Positions 6,421-10,743 of a stretch of 10,743 nucleotides of DNA are shown in pieces. The stretch spans positions 1-10,743 of the forward strand of contig PXSV01000185.1 in the NCBI GenBank assembly GCA_003022685.1, in the 5' to 3' direction. The position numbers and the translations under genes are program-made. The notes under the pieces were generated by a model. It did no database searches. It saw only the letters and a list, made by a program, of their open reading frames with translations, and had not been told where the DNA came from. Positions within the stretch are counted from its first letter, which is position 1. Every line of letters begins with the position of its first letter. The DNA comes from Halobacteriales archaeon SW_9_67_24 (GTDB lineage Archaea > Halobacteriota > Halobacteria > Halobacteriales > Halococcaceae).

Positions 6421-6464
6421 CGCTGCGATTGCTGTGTGACGAGAACATCGACCGAGCACTCTAG
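6417..6464 (+). pseudogene. DUF5615 PIN-like toxin (module 2), truncated to 15 codons
   Basis: ATG at 6417 overlaps the antitoxin stop (ATGA). The peptide MTLRLLCDENIDRAL then meets TAG at 6462-6464. The first residues align with the module 1 toxin, including the DEN acidic motif (D8), so this is a genuine 5' fragment of a PIN-like toxin gene. The remaining 90 or so codons are absent from the window. The break coincides exactly with the end of the low-GC restriction gene remnant on the other strand, whose stop codon occupies the next three bases. Confidence 0.8.
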
Positions 6465-6810
6465 TTAGGTCATGTAGTCGCTCAAATTCTGGTCGCCTTC
6501 CGAATTTTTCACGAACGCTTGCGTTCCCCCTTCTTCTAACCCTTCCATGTGTTCGACCAGCACCTCGACTTCTGCACCACTCGCAACCCGCTTTTGCATC
6601 ATCGTCTCCTGTAGCTCCTGCAATCTCTCTGTATCAATATCTACGTCGAGTGCGCCGAGTACGGCCATATCAAGCCGTGTCTGAGCGTCGTCCTCTCCGT
6701 TGATGAGTGCCTGATTGGCATCTGCTATTTCATCAGCGACCTCTTCAGTAAGCGAACGAACGTCAAGCACCGGAAGACTCGATAGTTCGTACGTCATGAG
6801 TTGCAGGGCA

Positions 6811-6818
6811 CCCCCCCC
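6811..6818 (+). repeat. Run of eight C at a reading-frame break
   Basis: Homopolymer at the point where frames C and D of the restriction remnant meet. Nine (or six) bases instead of eight would join GRAEGG to GALQLM. Such tracts are slippage-prone in replication and also error-prone in sequencing. Confidence 0.75.
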
Positions 6819-7080
6819 TCTGCCCGGCCCCAGCACTCCAGTAGAGCCTTGTGTACCGTGGAATTGAGAACGCCCATCATCACCGTTTCGTCCACGTCGT
6901 CATCGAGGTTTATGCAGTCGATCGCGTTGCTGGACATGAGCCGGTCACGGTTCCAGATGGCGAACACGCGCTCGTTGAAAAACTTCGGGTGCAGAATCTC
7001 GGGTCCATCCAACTGCCCGAGGTTGAACCTCGCATCGCTCATCTGGTTCGAGTCGCATGTAGTCGTTTTCACGTGCCCAT

Positions 7081-7632
7081 TCATCGAAATCCTGAGTGAA
7101 CTGCTCGTTGCTCCCGTGTTTTTCCCCCTGCCAACGCTTTGTAGGTTGGCCACACGGAGGAATGAAAACTTCTGAGCATTCCAACGATCCGTTCTCGCTC
7201 GTTCTGATCCGGCAGTTCCTCGTTTTCGTAGACGTGTTCGACGACGCTGAGAAACTGCGGAATGACTTCTTCGAGCGTGTTCTCTCGCAAGTTGAAGTAG
7301 TAAAAGTCGATTTCCTCGATACTGTATTCTCCTTGGTAATGATACAAGAACAAGTCGTTAGAGTTGCACGTTGCGAAGAATTCTGCACCGAGATCGGAGG
7401 TGTAATCGCGAGCCTGCTTGATTACCTCGTGGTCACGCGGGTAGATGTCGTCGCGTTTGACCTCGATGACTACTGAACCATTGAGGTGGCTTGGAAGATA
7501 GATGTCTGCAAATCCATTCGTGGTGGTCTTCTCGGACACAGGCTCCTCGAAAATGGTGTCGCTTTCCTCGATATGGTCGTGAAGTCGGGTGTAGAAGATT
7601 CCGTGGAATTTTGCTTCTTTTGCTTCGGCCAT
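7081..7632 (-). CDS. N-terminal nuclease fragment of the restriction gene (intact frame)
   Basis: The first 183 codons of the remnant remain open from the ATG at 7632 to a stop at 7081-7083. Residues 40-59 (GFADIYLP, then VVIEVKRD) supply a PD-(D/E)XK-type pattern, D43 with E57-V-K59, the usual catalytic set of restriction nucleases; QARDYTSDLGAEFFATCNSN follows as in type I/IIG N-termini. Only the last 18 or so residues are frameshifted nonsense. A minus-strand TATA-like box lies upstream at 7663-7668. A free nuclease domain could thus still be made, although without the methylase and target-recognition parts it would probably be inactive or unspecific. Confidence 0.5.
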   Translation of the reverse strand: MAEAKEAKFHGIFYTRLHDHIEESDTIFEEPVSEKTTTNGFADIYLPSHLNGSVVIEVKRDDIYPRDHEVIKQARDYTSDLGAEFFATCNSNDLFLYHYQGEYSIEEIDFYYFNLRENTLEEVIPQFLSVVEHVYENEELPDQNERERIVGMLRSFHSSVWPTYKALAGGKTREQRAVHSGFR

Positions 7633-7662
7633 GGACTAACTCGGTTGATGCAGAGAATCGAC

Positions 7663-7668
7663 ATAAGA
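7663..7668 (-). promoter_or_regulatory. TATA-like box of the restriction remnant
   Basis: CTTATG on the minus strand, about 31-36 nt before the ATG at 7632, in the 49-nt gap after the RNase R gene. It would give a transcript with a leader of a few bases. Confidence 0.35.
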
Positions 7669-8163
7669 CTACGGGTCGTGGTCACTCCTCTTCGACGACC
7701 TCGATCCCACGGTTGTTCACCGCATCCGCATCCAACCCCACCTCCTCTAGGAACTGCTTGTACTCGCGTTCGCACTTCTCGCCGGCCTGTTGCTGGTCGG
7801 AGGCGTGATCGCACAGTTGCAGCAGGTTCTCGGGCACGTCGTTCGCGTGGACGATCCAGTGGTTCACCAGATCCGAGAGCCGGCGGATCGGGCTGGTGAA
7901 ATGGCCGTAGATGTCGAAGTTGAGCGCGTGATGCCCGCCAAAGGGGTCGTTCATGTAGCGAGCGCGGGGCATCACCTTCATCACGGCGTACTGGATCTTG
8001 CCGAGTTGGCGCTCGGGAGCCTCTTCGAGCGTGGCGTTGACGGCGATCCTGGGGTCGTCGCCCCACGCGTCGCCGGGGATCGACACGCCGTCGAGTTCCT
8101 GGATCTCCTGGAGCGCGTCGTCCCACTGGTCGGGCGAGGGTTGGGGATGGACGCGGTACATCG

Positions 8164-8227
8164 CTTCGACCCCCCGATTCCACATCAGCTCGTGGCTTCG
8201 ACCCCCCGATTCCACATCAGCTCGTGG
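8164..8227. repeat. Exact 32-bp tandem duplication
   Basis: Positions 8164-8195 and 8196-8227 are identical, directly abutting, with no mismatch. The unit begins CTTCGACCCCCC and ends AGCTCGTGG. A length of 32 is 2 modulo 3, hence the frame break in the RNB gene; in protein terms HELMWNRGVEA is encoded twice. Such duplications arise by replication slippage and can revert at appreciable rates. Confidence 0.97.
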
Positions 8228-8991
8228 GTCACGGCCTTGTTCGCCTTCAGCATGCACTCCTCGATGATGGTGTGGGCGCGGTCACGGCGCGGATTGAGTA
8301 CTAAGGATCCGTCCTCCTTGCGCTGTTCGTGGAGGCGGTCGGCGAGCTCAAAGACTAACGAACTCTCCTCGTGGAGCGCGCTCTCGGGATCGTCGAGCCG
8401 GCGCTCGGCCTGGGTGTAGGTCAGTCGCTCGTCGCTTCGGATCACCGACTTGTAGATGTCGATCGACTCGAAGGAGAGCGTCTCGCGGTCGAGATGCATC
8501 TCGACGGTGTGGCCCAACCTGTCCTCGTCGGGCACGAGCGAACACACGGTCTCGGCGAGCGTCGCGGGCAGCATGTGGACGGTGTGATCCGGGAGGTAGA
8601 CGGTGTTCGCCCGCTCGACCGCCTCGGTCCACATCTCGCTGTCGGGATGGACGTAGTGGGTCACGTCCGCGATGTGGACCCACAGGACGAACTCCTCCTC
8701 TCTCTTCTCGATGCTGAGCGCGTCGTCGAAGTCCCGCGCGTCGACCGGGTCGGTGGTCCACGTCGTCAGCTCCCGGAGATCCTGACGATCGTCGAGTTCG
8801 TCGTCGATCTCGCTTGCAACGTCCTCGGTGCGGGCCTCGGCCTCTTCGAGCACCGCGTCGGGGAACTCCTCGTGGATCCCGAACTTCTCGAACAGCTCCT
8901 CGCGCTTGTTTTCGAGGTGGCGGGCGAGCTCCTCGTCGATCTCGACCGGTCCCTGGCCCTCGGTGGTGCCGGCGGCCGCCTGGTCGCTCAT
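8185..8991 (-). CDS. rnr: N-terminal RNB fragment as it stands in this sequence
   Basis: If the 32-bp duplication is real, translation from 8991 gives 268 residues carrying the four catalytic aspartates but not the YGHFTSPIRR segment, and ends with three foreign residues after NRGVEA. The rest could only be made by re-initiation at the ATG at 8161 (MYRVHP), 24 nt beyond the first stop. Two-piece assembly of an RNB domain is not known to me, so loss of function is more likely. Confidence 0.5.
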   Translation of the reverse strand: MSDQAAAGTTEGQGPVEIDEELARHLENKREELFEKFGIHEEFPDAVLEEAEARTEDVASEIDDELDDRQDLRELTTWTTDPVDARDFDDALSIEKREEEFVLWVHIADVTHYVHPDSEMWTEAVERANTVYLPDHTVHMLPATLAETVCSLVPDEDRLGHTVEMHLDRETLSFESIDIYKSVIRSDERLTYTQAERRLDDPESALHEESSLVFELADRLHEQRKEDGSLVLNPRRDRAHTIIEECMLKANKAVTHELMWNRGVEATS

Positions 8992-9041
8992 GACCGCGCT
9001 ACGGGGAGGCCACAATTAGTCGTTCTGGCGTACGGTCGCGA

Positions 9042-9050
9042 GGGGGGGGG
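9042..9050 (+). repeat. Run of nine G between the RNB and zinc-ribbon genes
   Basis: Homopolymer in the short gap 8992-9070, just upstream of the RNB promoter element and downstream of the zinc-ribbon gene stop. Length changes here could alter spacing of any upstream control site, but it lies outside both coding regions. Confidence 0.7.
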
Positions 9051-9070
9051 ATCGAACCGCTGCGATCGGG

Positions 9071-9379
9071 TCAGCGTTCGCGTTCTTCGAGCGGCCCGTA
9101 GCGCTCCTCGACGAGCTCGCTGTACTGCCGGAGAAACGCGGTTTGCGATTGGGTGCTCTCGATCGCGTGGATCTCGACGAGCAGGGTTTCGAGCTCGTCG
9201 CGTGGTTGGTGACAGAGGTCCCGATAGCAGTCCTTGCAGAGGTGTTCGAACTCCTTGCCGCTGCGCTCCCACCGGTCGCCGTGCTTGTCGTACTCCCGTG
9301 CCTCCGAGCGCCGGACCGAGCCGCCGCACGCGATACAGGTGACCGTTTTGCTTTCCCGGGTGCGCCGGGACCCCCACAT
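9071..9379 (-). CDS. Small zinc-ribbon protein, haloarchaeal, function unknown
   Basis: 102 residues from the ATG at 9379. Two CxxC knuckles, CIAC (C15, C18) and CKDC (C48, C51), can hold one zinc in a ribbon; the linker REYDKHGDRWERSGKEFEHL is charged. The remainder (57-102) is predicted helical, QPRDELETLLVEIHAIESTQ, then LRQYSELVEERYGPLEERER. No named family recognised, though similar small proteins are common in haloarchaea; it may bind nucleic acid or a protein partner. It runs divergently from the PUA gene (114-nt gap) and precedes the RNB gene on the same strand by 79 nt. A weak TATA-like GGTAAGT lies near 9404-9410 on its strand. Confidence 0.75.
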   Translation of the reverse strand: MWGSRRTRESKTVTCIACGGSVRRSEAREYDKHGDRWERSGKEFEHLCKDCYRDLCHQPRDELETLLVEIHAIESTQSQTAFLRQYSELVEERYGPLEERER

Positions 9380-9462
9380 GGAACTGCCTTCGAACGCCGC
9401 GCACTTACCTCTTCGCGTCACCGTCCTTCCGGGCTCGATTCGACCGCGGCCGATCAGCACAC

Positions 9463-9470
9463 GATTTATG
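9463..9470 (+). promoter_or_regulatory. TATA box of the PUA gene
   Basis: GATTTATG is centred about 27 nt before the ATG at 9494; leaderless transcript expected. Confidence 0.6.
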
Positions 9471-9493
9471 CTCGGCGGTCGGTACGGGAGGGT

Positions 9494-9973
9494 ATGCAGG
9501 TCAGATCCCGCCACCATCTCAGAAGCGACGCGGTCGACGAGATCGAGCGAACGCTCGCCGATCGACTCGGCGTCGACCTCGCTGGCGACACCTACGAGCG
9601 CGTCGAGTTCGCCGAGAGCGACCGCGACCTCGTCCTGGTCGACGGCGACCCGCTGGTGATCTACCTCGACGACGAGCCGTTCCTCACCGTGCGCGGCGCG
9701 AACGCCCACCCGGCCGAGACGGGCGTCGTCACCGTCGACACCGGCGCGATCTCCTTCGTTTCCGACGGTGCGGACGTGATGCGGCCGGGCATCACCGACG
9801 CCGGCCCGGAAATCGATTCGGGCCAGTACGTCGTGATCGTCGAGGAGGCCCACGGCAAGGCCCTCGCGATCGGACGCGCGCTCGTCGACGGCGACGAGAT
9901 GCCCGGCGATTCGGGGAAGGTCGTCGAGTCGATCCACCACGTCGGCGACGACCTCTACGAGTTCTCTATCTGA
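9494..9973 (+). CDS. PUA-domain RNA-binding protein, MCTS1/Tma20-like
   Basis: A 159-residue protein. The N-terminal part (MQVRSRHHLRSDAVDEIERT to about 72) matches the archaeal pre-PUA domain (DUF1947-like). Residues about 75-153 are a PUA domain, with VDTGAISFVSDGADVMRPGI as the signature strand-turn and GKALAIGRAL later. The eukaryotic relatives MCT-1/Tma20 are ribosome-associated factors working in re-initiation and recycling. The archaeal protein is predicted to bind tRNA or rRNA, but its exact job is not established. The start is supported by a well-placed TATA box. Monocistronic, convergent with the rubrerythrin-like gene downstream. Confidence 0.88.
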   Translation: MQVRSRHHLRSDAVDEIERTLADRLGVDLAGDTYERVEFAESDRDLVLVDGDPLVIYLDDEPFLTVRGANAHPAETGVVTVDTGAISFVSDGADVMRPGITDAGPEIDSGQYVVIVEEAHGKALAIGRALVDGDEMPGDSGKVVESIHHVGDDLYEFSI

Positions 9974-10024
9974 GACCCGCTCCGCCCTCGGCAGCCACAT
10001 CGCAGCCACGAACGACGGCACGAC

Positions 10025-10678
10025 TCAACAGATCGAGCGCGGGTCGAGCCCCATCGCGTCGAGGTCGCCAGCGAACTCGTCGTACGCGGCGTCGATCGTC
10101 CCCGCCGTGGCCCCGCGAGCGCGCTCCCAATCGTCGTCCGCGGTGCAGACCCCATCGAGCACCGTTGCCCCCTCGTCGAGGAGGTCGCCAGTTTCGGATC
10201 GGAGCTCTCGAAAGAGATCGGCACGGCGCTCGTCCGCCTCGTTGACGAAGAAGCTCACGACCTGGACGGTGGTGCGATCGTTCACGAGCGGCCGTCCGAC
10301 GAGGCCCGCACCGACGCGTTTGGCGGTATCGTCGAGACTCCGGAGATGCTCGTGGAGCGCGCCAGGCGCGGCTCCCGGTTCCAGATTGGCCCCCGCCTCG
10401 GACTCGCCGTCGAGGTGGTCTTCGACCCGAGCCGCGTGATCGCGTTCGAGCGCCGCGACCGACGCGAACGCCTCGCGCACGCGATCGTCCTCCTCGTCGT
10501 CGGCCCACTGCTCGAACGTCTCGGCGGCGGCCGTCTCGCTTTCGGCCGCCACCCGGAGGACGCGCCCGGTTTCGAGGTCCGCTCCCGTCGCCGCGAGCAG
10601 CCACTTCGTCCCACCGAGCCGATCGAGCCTGGTCGCCTTCGCCTCCCGCACGTCGTCGATCAGGGTCTCGCCGTCCAT
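10025..10678 (-). CDS. Rubrerythrin/ferritin-like protein
   Basis: 217 residues from the ATG at 10678; a GTG at 10702 would add 8 residues (MSADGWWG). Mostly helical. The first half carries a ferritin-like helix pair: AAESETAAAETFEQWAD (E46/E48) and an ExxH motif ALERDH (E78, H81), the usual diiron ligands of rubrerythrins. The second pair of helices (FVNEADERRADLFRE, then TAGTIDAAYDEF) lacks a clear ExxH, so the metal site may be incomplete. There is no C-terminal rubredoxin domain. Family members in haloarchaea are linked to peroxide detoxification or iron handling by homology only. The gene converges on the PUA gene with a 51-nt gap. Candidate TATA elements upstream (10700-10706 or 10722-10727, minus) do not settle the start. 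Confidence 0.75.
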   Translation of the reverse strand: MDGETLIDDVREAKATRLDRLGGTKWLLAATGADLETGRVLRVAAESETAAAETFEQWADDEEDDRVREAFASVAALERDHAARVEDHLDGESEAGANLEPGAAPGALHEHLRSLDDTAKRVGAGLVGRPLVNDRTTVQVVSFFVNEADERRADLFRELRSETGDLLDEGATVLDGVCTADDDWERARGATAGTIDAAYDEFAGDLDAMGLDPRSIC

Positions 10679-10743
10679 GCCCCACCATCCGTCGGCTGAC
10701 ACTTAGTGCTGTCCCGGATGCGCTTATCCCCGACGAGTGCGTA

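Larger units (their letters stand above)
6465..7632 (-). pseudogene. Type IIG-like restriction-modification enzyme, decayed remnant
   Basis: Four frame segments read in order on the minus strand. (A) 7632 to about 7137 is an N-terminal nuclease region. (B) To about 7040, it reads GEKHGSNEQFTQDFDEW. (C) To about 6811, DGPEILHPKFFNERVFAIW and LNSTVHKALLECWGRAEGG. (D) To 6465, GGALQLMTYELSSLPVLDV and the end of the protein. C and D together are the C-terminal part typical of Eco57I-like N6-adenine methylase/restriction proteins. The methyltransferase core with its NPPY-type motif is missing between B and C. A to B differs by one base at a GGGGGAAAAA run; C to D differs by one base at a run of eight G (plus strand C, 6811-6818). 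The family is usually several times longer. Base composition is near 48% G+C in a sampled 60 bases, well below its neighbours, which points to acquisition by transfer. Confidence 0.75.
7682..8991 (-). pseudogene. rnr: RNase R-like 3'-5' exoribonuclease (RNB domain), split by a 32-bp duplication
   Basis: RNB-family enzymes degrade RNA processively from the 3' end. In haloarchaea, which lack the exosome, a short RNB-only protein is the main such enzyme. From the ATG at 8991 the first part has the catalytic motif TTDPVDARDFDDALS. D81, D87, D89 and D90 have exactly the spacing of the RNase II metal ligands D201, D207, D209 and D210. The second part has YGHFTSPIRRLSDL, the conserved substrate-binding segment. 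The frame is broken at 8164-8227 by an exact 32-bp tandem duplication: the first frame stops at 8185-8187, and the second continues MYRVHPQPSPDQW to the stop at 7682-7684. Removing one copy gives one frame of 425 residues, normal for the family. A TATA-like CTAATTG (9013-9019, minus) fits a leaderless start at 8991. Confidence 0.88.

Noticed and set aside
6465..7680. Insertion sequence or transposon
   Set aside because: No transposase, no terminal inverted repeats and no target-site duplication visible; the coding remnants are restriction-enzyme pieces.
8164..8227. CRISPR-like repeat
   Set aside because: Only two copies, directly abutting without a spacer and inside coding sequence; this is a tandem duplication.
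8160..8230. Programmed ribosomal frameshift in the RNB gene
   Set aside because: The shift comes from a 32-bp duplication that encodes the same peptide twice, not from a slippery heptamer; a one-base slip would leave duplicated residues within the fold.
8371..9342. 323-codon plus-strand open frame opposite the RNB gene
   Set aside because: It reads as the antisense of the RNB frame and continues across unrelated intergenic sequence; no domain features.

Overview
The window comes from a haloarchaeon. Evidence: high G+C coding DNA with a strong third-position G/C bias, very acidic proteins, leaderless or nearly leaderless genes with TATA-like boxes about 25 nt upstream, an archaeal EF-1A and uS10 pair, and an archaeal MCTS1/Tma20-like PUA protein. 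Genus cannot be fixed from the sequence alone; Halococcus-like is only a guess.

Layout. (1) Positions 185-3320 carry a compact forward block: an ACT-domain protein, homoserine dehydrogenase (hom), elongation factor 1A (tuf) and ribosomal protein uS10 (rpsJ). The first two overlap as ATGA and the last two as TAATG, and tuf has its own promoter. The hom gene is broken by an internal loss of roughly 19 codons plus a frame change. (2) Positions 3420-5368 hold a rhomboid-family membrane protease, tRNA-Ala(CGC), a PHP-family metal-dependent hydrolase and a small one-helix membrane protein. (3) Positions 5421-6464 contain two tandem antitoxin/toxin modules of the DUF433/DUF5615 (PIN-like) type. The first is complete; the second has an intact antitoxin, but its toxin is cut to 15 codons. 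(4) Positions 6465-7632 (minus strand) are a visibly lower-GC remnant of a type IIG-like restriction-modification enzyme. An intact PD-(D/E)XK-like N-terminal nuclease region is followed by frameshifts, loss of the methyltransferase core, and a recognisable C-terminal tail in two frames split at a run of eight C. (5) Positions 7682-8991 (minus) are an RNase R/RNB exonuclease gene split by an exact 32-bp tandem duplication. (6) Positions 9071-10678 hold a small zinc-ribbon protein (minus), the PUA-domain protein (plus) and a rubrerythrin-like protein (minus).

How the parts work together. Region 1 joins aspartate-family amino-acid synthesis (hom with a likely amino-acid-sensing ACT partner) to translation elongation. 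Regions 3 and 4 form a small accessory/defence patch inserted between housekeeping genes and now partly decayed. No clearly new complete system is visible. The most notable signals are the recent-looking, frame-restorable lesions in two housekeeping genes (hom and rnr) and the layered decay of the toxin-antitoxin/restriction patch. Because three loci carry clean frame breaks, two of them next to homopolymers in the restriction gene, assembly or sequencing error must be excluded before biology is read into them.
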